Source of the DNA: CAVWXT01 sp963759115 | Lineage (GTDB): Bacteria; Planctomycetota; Planctomycetia; Pirellulales; Thermoguttaceae | DNA: 64,000 nt | Assembly (NCBI GenBank): GCA_963759115.1 | Contig: CAVWXT010000004.1 | Coordinates: forward strand, 1-64,000 | Direction of reading: 5' to 3' | In this document: piece by piece, positions 38,369 through 48,657 of the stretch | Layout: each line of letters begins with the position of its first letter | Position numbering within the stretch: the first letter of the stretch is position 1 | The notes under the pieces: model-generated | Seen by the model: the letters and a program-made list of their open reading frames with translations, nothing else | Database searches by the model: none | What the model was told of the DNA's origin: nothing | Translations under genes and position numbers: made by a program

Positions 38369-38391
38369 CAGGGCCGATCAGTTTTTCACTG
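38369..38391. repeat. Left part of the 123-bp palindromic repeat split by the intron
   Basis: CAGGGCCGATCAGTTTTTCACTG equals the end of the intact repeat at 52692-52814. It is the 3' exon of the group II intron read on the minus strand. Confidence 0.8.
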
Positions 38392-39177
38392 ATAGGGGTA
38401 GGGAAGGCCGGTTAAGTTCCCGGCCTCCCCTCCCTCCGAACCGGACTGGCGGATTTCCCGCATCCGGCTCTCCGGTTAGTGGTGTTACCTCGTAGAGGAT
38501 TGGTGAACCGAGCGCGGGAAGGAAACAAGGTTCCTTCTCGGGATCGGCAGAAGCGAAAGGCCCTGACCTTCACGGGAAGGCCACCAACATGCAACATCGA
38601 CGGTGCGGCCAATCTGAGCCAAGTTACGTGTGCCTGACGCAGTCCGTCGTGGCTAGTCGTTGCCGACACTCGCGGTACGGTGTGGTTTTGGCCGTGCGTC
38701 ATGTTTCATCCACTTTCCTGCGTCCCTTTGCTCGACGGGCATTGCCCCGCTTCCTCGCTCGTATGGACGCTCTGACTCCTGGGCGGTCGATTCTTCGTAT
38801 CCTTATCAGGGACAATGAACTTCGTCCTTGTACCCGCCCAGGTCTCCTTGCTTCATGTATCAAACCTTCCGACCGTTCCGCCTCCAACCACCTGTTGCCG
38901 CCTCTGGGGCTTGGTTTGGTTTCCCCCCGGAGCTTACCGCGCGGTCTGCCGACCGCATCCCTTGCGAGGACCACAGCGTCACTTGGGCTTCGCCTTTTCC
39001 TAGCAGGCTCGCCACGACAACCGGCCGAATCGAGTTCGTCATCCTGCGGACCAGCCGTTCACCTTCAGTTGCTCTCCACCCCCTCTCACGAGGACGCAGT
39101 TACTTTCGGTTACGAAGTTCAAACCCAATTTCGACAAGGACTTGCACCTTGCTGATTCGATACACTCACAAGCGCAC
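38392..39177 (-). mobile_element. Group II intron without a reverse-transcriptase ORF (786 nt)
   Basis: Read on the minus strand it begins GTGCGCTTG (consensus GUGYG) at 39177 and ends in CCCCTAT at 38392 (A-pyrimidine end). Domain V is at 38470-38438: GAGCCGGATGCGGG..., a GAAA-containing turn, then ...CCGGTTC, with AGC triad. Domain VI is the stem GGAGGCCGG/CCGGCCTTCC at 38428-38402, with candidate branch adenosines in its GAACTTAA loop. There is no frame with RT or maturase motifs. Joining the flanks gives CTCCTA|CAGTGAA, which matches the intact repeat at 52.7 kb (CTCCCACAGTGAA) with one mismatch, so both boundaries are exact. It lies between the sigma-factor and kinase genes. Confidence 0.82.
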
Positions 39178-39277
39178 TAGGAGGCGACTCCAGTCGCCGA
39201 TTGCCCGAAAGCTACCGCAAATCGGCGACGGGAGTCGCCTCCCACAAGTCCTATTCGGGAAAACTGATCGGCCCTGC
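39178..39277. repeat. Right part of the 123-bp palindromic repeat (5' exon of the intron)
   Basis: GGAGGCGACTCCAGTCGCCG... and its complement ...CGGCGACGGGAGTCGCCTCC form a long hairpin, ending GGGAAAACTGATCGGCCCTGC. Matches the copy at 52692-52814. Confidence 0.85.
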
Positions 39278-39527
39278 GTTGGGCGTGGGCCATCGAGGCG
39301 TTCCCACGTCGAGTCTCTCTATTCTCTCTACTGGTACAATGCGCGGGTCTGACACCATTTTGGAACGATCCTTGCAAGACATTGCAGGGCAACGGGTTAC
39401 GAATACGCGGCGCAAAGACGGCAAAATCATGTCTTCGGCCAACCGCGGGACGCGACGGCGTCCTCTATTGGCTGGCGAGATGGGCCAGCCCGCCGGACTT
39501 CACAAGGTCCACGGTACTGCCCAAAGG

Positions 39528-40145
39528 TCACTCGGGCAATGCCGAGAGGACTTGCCGGAGCCGGCTCAGCACCCGCGATTTGGCCTTATAGACGGCCGCC
39601 GTGCTCATCTTCAATTCGGCGGCGACGTCGGAAGGCGACTGCCCGTCGACACTGGCCCGCCAAAACGCCTCCCAAGTGCGGACCTCGAATTCCGCCCGGA
39701 TCAGTTCCAGCACCCGCCGCGACAAGCAGGTGGCCGACTGGGCGTCGGGCCGGATGCTCTCCTCCGAGGGCTCCGGCGGCTGGGGCATCTCGGCCATCTG
39801 GCGCTGTGCCGTGCTGCCGCCGCGGGATTCCGCCCTGCCGTGTTGGCGACGATAGTATTCCCGCACCTTGTTGCGCGTGATGACGGCCAGCCAGCCGCTG
39901 AAACTGTCTTGCGGGCGATCCCGGCGGAAGTCGGGCAAGTGAACCATGACCGCCGAAAGCACCTCTTGGACCACGTCGGCGGCGTCTTCGGCATGGAGGT
40001 TTGACCGGCGGCACCACCGATAGATCACCGGGCCGTAGAGACGCACCAGACGTTGCCATGCCTCCGGCCGACCGGAGCGAAGCTGCAAGAGGAGCGTCGA
40101 CGAGATCGAGCTCGACGGCAAAGAAGCGGCTTCGTCTGTGCCCAC
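39528..40145 (-). CDS. ECF sigma factor
   Basis: 205 residues from a GTG start at 40145. Region 2: WQRLVRLYGPVIYRWCRR, then DAADVVQEVLSAV and FSGWLAVITRNKVREYYRR. Region 4: TWEAFWRASVDGQSPSDVAAELKMSTAAVYKAKSRVLSRLR, a typical helix-turn-helix ending. Directs RNA polymerase to its own promoters. Planctomycete ECF genes are often next to a receptor-like Ser/Thr kinase, and the giant kinase follows downstream here. It may therefore be regulated by that kinase rather than by a classical anti-sigma factor. The kinase's own Cys-containing N-terminus could bind it. No strong Shine-Dalgarno. Confidence 0.92.
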   Translation of the reverse strand: MGTDEAASLPSSSISSTLLLQLRSGRPEAWQRLVRLYGPVIYRWCRRSNLHAEDAADVVQEVLSAVMVHLPDFRRDRPQDSFSGWLAVITRNKVREYYRRQHGRAESRGGSTAQRQMAEMPQPPEPSEESIRPDAQSATCLSRRVLELIRAEFEVRTWEAFWRASVDGQSPSDVAAELKMSTAAVYKAKSRVLSRLRQVLSALPE

Positions 40146-40241
40146 CGAACTATCCCGGTGCTAGAGGGCGTCCAAGAACGTACAGGCTGGATTCGCCTAT
40201 TGTAGCATTGCGACCCAGCCGTGGGCAATCAGCCGCAGACA

Positions 40242-41206
40242 TCAAACAAAAGCATTTCTTGCCATGATGCTCTTCAACTTGTCCGTATCCCGTTTCATGA
40301 CAAAGAGTGCTTTCTCGATCTTCTGCTTGACGGGAAGACCCTTGTCCTGATCGGACAAGACCGGATATTCGATGTGCAGAGACGTGTCGCCGCTAAGCTT
40401 GAGCGTTTTCAACAGCTTGAAATAGGCGTCAAAATCGACTTGGCCCTCGCCCAAAGGAACCGCCTCCGGCATCATTTTGCCGTTGCGGCTGATCCACCCA
40501 AGATCCTTGATGCACCGCGTCTTGATGTACGGGCTTAGCGGCGCAATCCGTTGCCCCAGGAACTGTGGCCTTCAATGACCGCGTGCCAAATATCGTATTG
40601 GCAGCTCATCCATTCCGGATCGAGGTCCTTCAGGATGTACCATAAGTCCCAGACGGGGCTGCCGATACGCGGTTGCTGGTGATGATTCTGGTAGGCCCCG
40701 TGAATTCCCGTCTTCTCGTTGAGAACGGCCAGTTTGCCCAAGACCGTGCGGGCGTCGTCCCAATTGGCGGGGATTGTCTTGGAATAATCGTAATCCAGGT
40801 ATCCAAGCCGGTAGTATTTTACGCCAAGATCGGCGGCCGTCTTCAATACGTCCCCATTGAGCCGATTCCCGGCATCCGTAATGGCCGTGGTCATCATATA
40901 GACTTCCAGCCCGTTGCGCCGGGCGGCCGCCACGGCTTTGGGCAAGGCAATTTTCACATTCTCCGGTTCGACATGGCCCCCGGGGCGGACGGTCAAGTCA
41001 ATGCCGTCCAGTCCGGCGGCGGCAAAGACCTCGGACAACTGATCGTAATCGAGGAACTCGAACAGCTTGGAGAAGGCGCAGATCTTGCCTTTCTGCGGGC
41101 CGCCTGGCACACCGGCGGCGATCAACGGACTCGAAAATCCATTCGTTGAAAGAACGACGCTGGCCGCGGCAACGGACTTCACAAAGTGTCTTCGGGAGAT
41201 TGACAT
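40242..41206 (-). pseudogene. Sugar phosphate isomerase/epimerase-like exported protein, one frameshift
   Basis: Starts ATG 41206 with twin-arginine signal SRRHFVKSVAAASVVL. TIM-barrel segments: QLSEVFAAAGLDGIDLTV, VEPENV, VKYYRLGYLDYD, IHGAYQNHH and CQYDIWHAV. Near 40553 the frame jumps at a GGGG run and continues IAPLSPYIKTRCIKDLGWI, PLGEGQVDF and HIEYP, ending LKSIMARNAFV at 40242. Joined length is about 321 residues. Same family as 29191-30168; substrate unknown. Divergent from the SHD1 protein at 41704. Confidence 0.82.
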
Positions 41207-41703
41207 GACTTAGACCATTTTCTGGAGTTGGGGGTCGGACAATATCGCGAACTCACACCTGCGCAATTGACGGGGACTGCGATCGGCCGGCGAGACATCG
41301 GGGTGGTTGAAGATCTCAAGGGCGATAAAAGCCAAGGAGGCGAAAACGGCGGCGAAAGAGGGCACATTCCACTTTCTCTCGGACTGGCATGCGCGACCAC
41401 GCGAATCGAGACTCGCTTCCCGCCCCAGTTGCTCCGCGGTGATGCTACCACGACCCGCCCCCCACAGCAAGCATCTGGTGCCAAAAGATCATTATATCAC
41501 TTATCATTTTGTGCATTGCGCTGTTTTTCGCGGCAAACTCTGGCCATAATTGTTGACAAGAGAGGAGATGGTTGGCAAAATGACGAAGGTGCTGTAGGTA
41601 TTGGTCTTCGGCCGGCGCGATCGGAGAAGGTGCTTGGGTACCGCGAGGTCCACAACCAGCGGGAGAAGGGCTACTCTGGACCGTCTGCCAAAAGGAGAAC
41701 TCT
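41207..41703. other. Divergent intergenic region
   Basis: 497 bases between divergent genes. Apart from a promoter-like pair at 41553-41581 and the AAGGAG at 41692-41697, nothing was recognised. Confidence 0.45.
41553..41581 (+). promoter_or_regulatory. Candidate sigma-70 promoter for the SHD1/cytochrome gene
   Basis: TTGACA (41553-41558), 17-base spacer, CAAAAT (41576-41581): perfect -35, four of six at -10. Predicted start is about 115 bases before the CDS. Confidence 0.35.
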
Positions 41704-42279
41704 ATGAAGCGGACTTTCGCAACGCTGGCAGCGCTTGGGCTGCTGGCCATCATGACGCCGGCGGCCTCGGCGCGAAAATGGACCTCCAACGATGGACAAC
41801 ACACTGTCGAGGCAGAACTGGTCGACCTCACCGATGGCAAGGTGCGGCTGAAAAAGCCCGAAGGTGCAATAGTCACGGTTCCGCTGGAGCGCCTCAGCGA
41901 GTCGGACCGTAAGTTCCTCGCGACCTTGAAGAAGAACGGCACCAGCTACGTCGGCGATGTCGAGCCGTTTTTGACGAAATATTGTCTGGAATGCCACAAC
42001 CAGGGCAAAGCCAAGGCCGGTTACAACGTCGAGACCTTTGCCGACTTGATGCGAGGCGGCAAGAAAGGGCCGATGGTTGTTCCCGGAAAACCGTCCGAAA
42101 GCCGGTTGATGCTCACGCTTCAGAGCAAGGGCAAGCCCATGCCGCCGAAGAAGTCGCGCCAACCGACGGCCGCAGAGACGGCCAAGGTTTCGGAATGGAT
42201 CAAAGCCGGCGCCTGCGACAACAGCGCCGATGAAGACCCCCTGGAAGCCCGCGGGGCAACAGCAAGTTTACAGCAATGA
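41704..42279 (+). CDS. Secreted SHD1-domain and planctomycete cytochrome-type heme protein
   Basis: 191 residues; start six bases after AAGGAG. Signal peptide ALGLLAIMTPAASA. SHD1 domain (about 24-75): RKWTSNDGQHTVEAELVDL, ending VPLERLSESDRKFL. Then a planctomycete cytochrome c (PSC1-type) segment with FLTKYCLECHNQ, the heme-binding CxxCH, and a KAKAGYNVETFADL...VVPGKPSESRLM motif, ending with PPKKSRQPT. Periplasmic, possibly electron transfer tied to sugar or polymer breakdown. The C-terminus (SADEDPLEARGA) may be out of frame. Confidence 0.85.
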   Translation: MKRTFATLAALGLLAIMTPAASARKWTSNDGQHTVEAELVDLTDGKVRLKKPEGAIVTVPLERLSESDRKFLATLKKNGTSYVGDVEPFLTKYCLECHNQGKAKAGYNVETFADLMRGGKKGPMVVPGKPSESRLMLTLQSKGKPMPPKKSRQPTAAETAKVSEWIKAGACDNSADEDPLEARGATASLQQ

Positions 42280-42446
42280 GGGAGGATCAACCCCGATCGC
42301 GGCTTTCTCGGCGCCTGCTATTTGCTCTACGGTCGGCGTCCATGAATCGCAGTACCATTGCTTGCGCACCGTCTCCTCTGGCGGGATCGTCGCCAATGGC
42401 GTCAAGATTACAATTGGCGAGTTCGATCCGGTTTCTACCGACGATC

Positions 42447-45019
42447 CTACTCGTACTGCAGGGCGATGAGCAGATTCAGCCGGGCGGCCCGTTCGGCGGG
42501 CAGCCAGGCCGCGGCGATGATCACCGCCAGGCCGATGCCGAAACAGACGGCCAACAGCGACGGGTGCAAGGCGAACGCCGGGGCATGGCCCAACAGCGGC
42601 AGCGAACTGAGGTTCATCACGTAGGCGCCGATCATCCCGCCGACCGATGCCGGTGCGTCAGGCCGATCACGCCGATGATGATCGCCTGGGCGAGGATCGT
42701 CTTGCGGACTTGCCAGCGGGTCATGGCCACCACGCGCAGCAGGGCCAGTTCGCGGGTCTGCTCCAGCACGTTCATCGTCAGCGTGTTGGCGATGGCGAAC
42801 GCGCCCGACGATCAGCCCCAGGACCAACAGTCCCCACAGGCCGGCGATCACGCCCTTGGTGAGGTCGTCGACGCGCTTGCGCAGATCGGCGAAGGAGTGC
42901 AGCATCAGGCCCGTTGGCGTCGCAGAGCGATTTGAGCTTGTGCTTCGACGCCGGCCAGCGCCCCGGGCAGCGTGTTGACGATGTAGAAGTCGACGCCTTC
43001 GACGTTCAGCAGCCGGCGGGCGGTCTGGCCTTCCATGTAGACCACCATGCCGCCGACCATGTAGGCGGTGGCGGTGGCGGCGACGCGGAGCTGCTTGGGG
43101 CCCTTGGCGGGTTTCCAGCGTGATCTCGTCGCCGACCTTCACGCCGATGCGATGCGCCAAGACGGTCGCCCAGCACCACTTCGCCCTGCGGCCAGGCGTT
43201 GCCGCAGACGTGGCGCGGGTCGCCGCTCTTGATGTCCAGCGGCAGGTTGCCCTTGTCGGTGAAGTCGCGGACGACGACGATCACTGCCTGCTTGCCGTCT
43301 TCGAGCTTGGGCGACGTGGATCGAGGCCGGTGATGTACCGGATGGAGTCGACGTTGGCCACGCCCTCGATGGCGCGGAGGTCGTTGACGAGCGATTCGGG
43401 CATTTTGGCCGACATGCCCCGAGGCCACGTCCTGGTTCATCAGGCGGATGAAGAAATCGCCCTTGAGCGTCGTGTCCAGCCAGGTGTGGATGTCGTCCAC
43501 GTTGTCGAGGATGTTGGTGCCCAGGCTGATGGCCGTGCTGACGGCGATGTAGAGGATGCCGATGGTCAACGTGGTGCGGACGCGGCGGCGGAGGATCTGC
43601 CGGTGGGCGATCCGGCCTTCGGTGCCGCAGCAGCGGACGCAGCACCGCCGCCACCAGCCACGCCAGCAGGCCCAGCACGATCGGCACCAGCAGCACGAAG
43701 GCCACGGTGAAGATCATGCCCAGCGACGATCATGCATCTGCGACCGGCAGATAGCCGACGATGCAGGCCGCCATCACCGAGCCGGTGACCACGAAGACCG
43801 ACGACCGCCAGCGAGGACGTAGGCCACCGACACGCGGCTGCGCCCTTCGGAGGCGATGAACCGCATGCCTTCCAGCGGCGAGACCCGGCCGGCGATCCAG
43901 GCGGGAACGAACATGGCCAGCAGCGAGACGCTCGGGCCGAGAACGGCGGCGAAGATGAACGGGCCGGGCGTGATCCGCAGCGGCGGGCATGGCCGTGGCG
44001 TAGACCTGGCCCATCGACTGCGTCAGCAGATAGGCCCCGCCCAGTCCGGCCGCGATGCCCAGCACCGTCCCCACGACGCCCATCGCCAGGCCTTCCAGCA
44101 GCAACATGCGGATGAGTCTGCCGGCGGGTGGCGCCGATCGCCCGCAGCACGGCCAACTGCCGCCGCCGCTCGCCCACGTTCATCAGGAACGTGTTGAGGA
44201 TCGTGAAGAACGCCAGGGCGAGGATCATCACGTAGGCGAAGTCCAAGCCCTTCTGGACCTTCTCGATGGTTTCCTTGGAGAGTTGCGAGCGCTCCATCGG
44301 CGAGCGGACGCTCAGCCCGGTGGGCAAGACGCGCGCGGATCGCTTCGGCGACGGCCTTCTCGTCGGCGCCGTCGGCCAGCACGACGCTGATCGTGTTGAT
44401 GTTGCCGGCCTTGGAGAACAGGCGCTCGGCCGTGTCCAGCGGCAGGAAGATGATGCCGCCTTGCTTGAAGCCGGCGGCCCCGCGGGGCGAAAGCAGGCCG
44501 ACGATCTTGAACGGCTTGCATGCTGCCGCTGCAGTCCGCCGCGCATGGTCGCCGAGCTTCACTTCATCGCCCACGCCGACGCCCAGACCGCGGGCGAAGC
44601 CGGTCTCCAACAGGGCCTCGTACTTCTTCTGGAAGAACTGCCCTTCCTCCAACTCGTAGTCGCGCACCGCCTTGTCGCGCGCCGGGTCGATGCCCATGGC
44701 CAGCAGGCCGACGTTGTTCTCCTCGGTAGCGCAAGGACGAGAGCTTCTGGACGGAGGGCACGGCGGCCTTCACGCCGGGCGTCTTCTCGATCTCCGCCGC
44801 CACGTCCTCGTCGAAGAAGCCGTCGCCCTCGGCCACGACCTCCAGCGCCGCCCGGCCCGCCACGCTCGCGTACATCTCCTGGCAGGCCTGGTTCGTGGTG
44901 GCCGTGCCCACGGTGACCGCCACGACGGCGGCCACGCCGATGACGATGCTCAACAGGGTGAGCGTCGCCCGGCCGGGCCGGCTCTTGACTTCGCGGAGAG
45001 TGAACTTCCAGAGAATCAT
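42447..45019 (-). pseudogene. MacB/FtsX-type ABC transporter permease, many frameshifts
   Basis: The protein opens at 45019 with MILWKFTLREVKSRPGRATL and a first membrane helix (LTLLSIVIGVAAVVAV), and ends in AWLPAERAARLNLLIALQYE at 42447. Between them, family sequence appears in order but in changing frames. Examples are the MacB-type periplasmic domain (AAVPSVQKLSSLRY; LEEGQFFQKKYEALLETGFARGLG), FtsX core (FAYVMILALAFFTILNTFLMNVGERRRQLAVLRAIGA), MLLLEGLAMGVVGTVLGI, and a second half with more helices. Total about 857 residues, with roughly ten shifts. Either a dead gene or a badly read one. Partner of the ATPase at 45122, 102 bases upstream in transcription. Confidence 0.75.
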
Positions 45020-45121
45020 GAAGCACCAAGGCGAAGGGTGAAAGCGGAAGGCGGACGGCGATCTCTCAAGGTCGTTGCGGAACCAACGTCGTTCCGCCTT
45101 CCCCCGCCGCCTTCCCCCTTT

Positions 45122-45872
45122 TCAAACAGTCCCCTTGAACAAACACGAGCGGACAGGGCCGTGACGGACGCGCGGCGCGGCGTCTTCCGCCTCGCCGTCG
45201 GTCTCCACCAGCCCGTCGCGCAGCCGCACCAGCCGGTCGGCCTGGGCGGCCACGTTGGCGTCGTGCGTCACCATGACGATCGTCTGCTCCTCCTGCGTGG
45301 CCAGCCGCCGCAGCAAGGCCGTGACCTGGCGGCCGTTGGCGCTGTCGAGGTTGCCGGTCGGCTCGTCGGCCAACAGCAAGGCGGGCCGCATCACCAGCGC
45401 CCGGGCGATGGCCACCCGCTGCTGCTCGCCGCCCGACATCGTGCTGGGCACGTGATCGCGGCGGTGCGACATGCCCACCAGCTTGAGCGTGTCGGCGGCG
45501 CGGCGGCGGGCCTCCGGCCGACGCCATGCCGCCCAACTCCAGCGGCAGGGCCACGTTCTCCTCGGCCGTGAACGCCGGCAGCAGGTTGAACGACTGGAAG
45601 ATGAATCCCATCCGCTCGCGGCGGATGATCGTGCGCTGGTCGTCGTTGAGCGTGGCCAGATCGACGCCTTCCAGCAGCACCTGGCCGCTGCTGGGCGTTT
45701 CCACGCCGCCGAGGATGTGCAGCAGCGTGCTCTTGCCCGAGCCCGACGGGCCCATGATCGCCAGCAATTCGCCCTTGCGGACCTGGAGGTCGACGCCGCG
45801 CAGGGCGTGAACGCACACCTCGCCCTCGGCCCCGTAGTCTTTCTTCAAGCCGCGGGTTTCGAGCACGTACAT
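45122..45872 (-). pseudogene. ABC transporter ATP-binding protein (MacB/LolD type), one frameshift
   Basis: Start ATG 45872 with AAGAGA upstream. LETRGLKKDYGAEGEV, HALRGVDL, Walker A GPSGSGKS, Q-loop FIFQSFNLLPAFTAEEN. The frame breaks near 45527 and resumes MSGGEQQR (signature), LLLADEPTGNLD (Walker B) and IVMVTHD (H-loop). About 250 residues in all, normal length. ATP hydrolysis would drive the adjacent permease, probably for lipoprotein or substrate extrusion. Confidence 0.83.
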
Positions 45873-46403
45873 GGGCAGTCTCTTGGCGGGGGTGGGGGGG
45901 CAACGCAGTCCTTGCGGAGCGGATCTTCGACTGCCTTCGAGGTGTTGCCGCAAATGCCGCTTTGGCCTCCTCGACGAGATTTCTCGAACAAGGGGCATCG
46001 GCGGGCCACGATCGCAGTTCGCGTGGCACGCCGCCGTGGTACTCATTGGTTGTTTATCATACTCCTGTTGCAACTTCCCGGCAAGCCGCTCCTGCACCGA
46101 GTAGGGGGTATGTCACATGTTCCGCAATGTCTGCGGACCGGTCCTTAGGTTAGTTGTCGGTTGTAATGCCGGTGAAAGTCGAGACAGTCGCTCGTGATTC
46201 TCACGGGGTGTTAAACTGTGCCGCTGACGGAACTTGTGAGGGCGGCAAGACGGCGGGACAGCTTGCCCACCGGTCGAAAACCGGCTTCAGAGTCCGCCGG
46301 TTTCTGCCGATGAAAGAATGATAGACCTGCCAGGAGGGCGGGACGCTCGGTGTCCCGTTTCAGGATTAAGATCATGGTGACGATGGATCGTTTGCCATGA
46401 TCT
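45873..46403. other. Intergenic upstream of the ABC operon
   Basis: 531 bases without a supported gene. A hairpin next to the TPR gene stop is listed separately. Confidence 0.45.
46372..46403 (-). terminator. Possible terminator of the TPR gene
   Basis: GATCATGG / CCATGATC arms around a 16-base loop, directly after the TPR gene stop on the minus strand. The T-run on that strand is short (CTTAATCC), so it is tentative. Confidence 0.35.
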
Positions 46404-47798
46404 TTATTTTTTGGGCTGTTCGGGCGGGGCCTTGGCCTCCGGCCGCGTGGCGCCGAGTTGTTCGAACAGGGCCGTGGCCTCCGGCCGCATGGCAAACAGC
46501 CCCGGGTTGCTCAGCGCCTTCTGCAGCAACATCTTGGCCTCGTCTTCCCGATTGCGGTCGACGTCAACCCTGGCGAGGTAATAGGCGGTATCCGGATGGA
46601 ACCCGCGCGAGATCGCTACCCGAAGCGCGTTGTCGGCCTCTTCCAGCTTGCCAAGTTTGTATTGCACCCAGCCGTAGGTCGCAGCGGCATCAGGCGAGTT
46701 CTTGAACTGTCTTGCGTTGGTCTCGGCCAGAGTCAGGGCGCGGCGCTTCTTCGCGTCATCCTTTTGCTCGGCCAGCACCAGGGCCAGACGGTTGCTGGCG
46801 TCAAAGTTGTCGCGCGCTTGCTGGTAGGCGTCCTCCAGATAGCGTTCGGCCGTCCGGTAATCCTTCTGATACGCGGCGACCACACCGCGGAGAAGCTTGG
46901 CGTCCAGCGACTTTTCGTCGAGCTTCATCGCCTCGGCCGCCTGAGTTTTCGCCTCGTCCAGTTTCCCCGTTTCAAAGGCCCAGCGGCCGGCGACCAGGCG
47001 GGTTGGGAGATCTTTGGGCCTCGCGGCCACCGCCAGGTCCATGTACTTCTTGGCGTTGTCGGGATCGCCCGCCTGCTGGCACAATTGGGCCAGAAAGGCC
47101 TCGGGCGCCAGCATCTGCGGATCGGCCTTGGCGGCCTTGTTGAGTTGCTCGAGCGCGCCGGCCACGTCCTTCTGGTACACCAGGCACCGCGCGAGTTCCT
47201 GCATGGCAACGGCGCTGGCCGGCTCGACTTTCAGCCAGGCTTCGAAGTGCTTTCTGGCGTCGGCCCACTTGCTGCGGGCCTCGCTCACGTGCGCCAAACC
47301 GCCGCAGATTCCCGCCTGAAGCGAGCTCTTCCGTTTCTCGCTTCTCTTGAATTCCGGCATCAGGCTCTCGGCCTTCCGGAATGCCAACTCGGCCTCGGCG
47401 ATGCGCCGTTCGCGGAGGGCAAAGTCGCCGAGGAAGACGTAGGCGTCGGGGTCATTGGGCTCTTCCTCGACGGCCCGTTCCAAAGCGATCCGGGCCGCCG
47501 CGGGAATATTGGCCTGCGAAAAGAGCCGCGCCATCATGACCTGCGCCGGCGGAAGGTCGGCGTTCTTTTTCGCCGCCTCGCCCAGCAGTTTCAATGCCCC
47601 GTCGAAATCGCCCGCCTTGAACCGGCCAAATGCGTCGTTTAACTCCTGCATCTGTGCGCCTGCCGGTGCGCCGGCGACCGTCGGAGCCGCCGAACCCGTT
47701 CCGGCCATCGGCTCCGCCAGGGACTTCGACAGCGTCCACAGGCTGCAAACGGCAAGAACGGCCACGACGACGAGGGTGTTGGCAGGTATTCGTCTCAT
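46404..47798 (-). CDS. Exported TPR-repeat protein
   Basis: 464 residues from ATG 47798 (AAGGAA about 12 bases upstream); the frame is open to 47852, but the added residues precede the signal. Signal or anchor NTLVVVAVLAVCSLWTL, an Ala/Pro/Gly-rich linker, then about eight tetratricopeptide repeats. Examples are FGRFKAGDFDGALKLLGEA, PDAYVFLGDFALRERRIAEA and RLVAGRWAFETGKLDEAK, ending in a Pro/Lys tail. A periplasmic scaffold; partner unknown. Confidence 0.85.
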   Translation of the reverse strand: MRRIPANTLVVVAVLAVCSLWTLSKSLAEPMAGTGSAAPTVAGAPAGAQMQELNDAFGRFKAGDFDGALKLLGEAAKKNADLPPAQVMMARLFSQANIPAAARIALERAVEEEPNDPDAYVFLGDFALRERRIAEAELAFRKAESLMPEFKRSEKRKSSLQAGICGGLAHVSEARSKWADARKHFEAWLKVEPASAVAMQELARCLVYQKDVAGALEQLNKAAKADPQMLAPEAFLAQLCQQAGDPDNAKKYMDLAVAARPKDLPTRLVAGRWAFETGKLDEAKTQAAEAMKLDEKSLDAKLLRGVVAAYQKDYRTAERYLEDAYQQARDNFDASNRLALVLAEQKDDAKKRRALTLAETNARQFKNSPDAAATYGWVQYKLGKLEEADNALRVAISRGFHPDTAYYLARVDVDRNREDEAKMLLQKALSNPGLFAMRPEATALFEQLGATRPEAKAPPEQPKK

Positions 47799-48091
47799 AA
47801 CGGAATGATTCCTTGATCGACGGAAACGAGGGCTAGAGCCGCGCTCCCGCACAAGCCTGAACGAGGTGCAACCACAAATCTTAGCCTATGGCGACGGAGC
47901 CTGCGCCGCAAGGCCTTTCCCAAGCCGCAATGGCAGTGGGATAGAGGCAGGGAACCGCCCGCGGCGAAGCGAAAGGCACCCCCTAATCTTGGTGTACTAC
48001 AATTCGGGGGGCTTTTGTGTCCCTCGCGGGTTTGATACGATGACGCCGTTGCGTTTCCAAAACCGCTCCCGAGCAAGAAGGAAGTCTCACC

Positions 48092-48511
48092 ATGCTGCGA
48101 ACCACGTCGAGTCGAATCGTGTCGTGTCTGATGCTGCTGTCGCTGACCGTGGCCTTTGTGTCGGCAGACCAACCTGCGCGGGGCGCCGACGCCGTGAAGA
48201 AGGTGCTCTCGAAGAAGGCGCGGGCCCGCGGCCGCCTGCCCGACCACTATGGCGAAGTCGTCACGGAGGAGCAGCGCGAGAAGATCTATGAAATTCAGGA
48301 GGAATACCGGCCGAAGATCGAGCCGCTGGAAACGCAATTGAAAGCGTTGAAGGATGAGCGGGACGCCAAGATCGCCGCGGTGCTCTCTCCCGAACAGAAG
48401 AAGAAGGTCGAAGAGGCGGTCGCCAATGCCAAGCAGAAGGCGAAGGCGGCGTCGGACAAGGCGGCCGAGAACGCCCCACCGCCGCCGACAGGGGAGAACC
48501 CGGCCAAGTAA
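48092..48511 (+). CDS. Small exported coiled-coil protein (Spy/LTXXQ-like)
   Basis: 139 residues. Signal peptide (SCLMLLSLTVAFVSA), then GRLPDHYGEVVTEEQREKIYEIQEEY and a long helix with KDERDAKIAAVLSPEQKKKVEEA. The helix-turn-helix spacing and LSPEQ motif resemble Spy/CpxP-type LTXXQ chaperones. Ala/Lys and Pro tail. Convergent with the TadE-like gene at 48658. Confidence 0.75.
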   Translation: MLRTTSSRIVSCLMLLSLTVAFVSADQPARGADAVKKVLSKKARARGRLPDHYGEVVTEEQREKIYEIQEEYRPKIEPLETQLKALKDERDAKIAAVLSPEQKKKVEEAVANAKQKAKAASDKAAENAPPPPTGENPAK

Positions 48512-48657
48512 CACTGTCCGCACATTCGCCCCGACCCGCCGCCGCGTTGGCGGGAATTCCATAGGACGGATTCCCTGCCCCGTCCGCCTCTCGGAGGCCG
48601 GACGTTGGGCATCAAGGATATGGCGAAGATCGCCAGGCTGTGTTGCGACCGCTGTGA

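Noticed and set aside
37227..38495. 422-residue plus-strand frame
   Set aside because: Antisense of the kinase, including the repeat words (HRQDAC) that arise from the inserted repeats.
38589..39155. 188-residue frame between kinase and sigma factor
   Set aside because: Lies inside the structured group II intron on the opposite strand; spurious.
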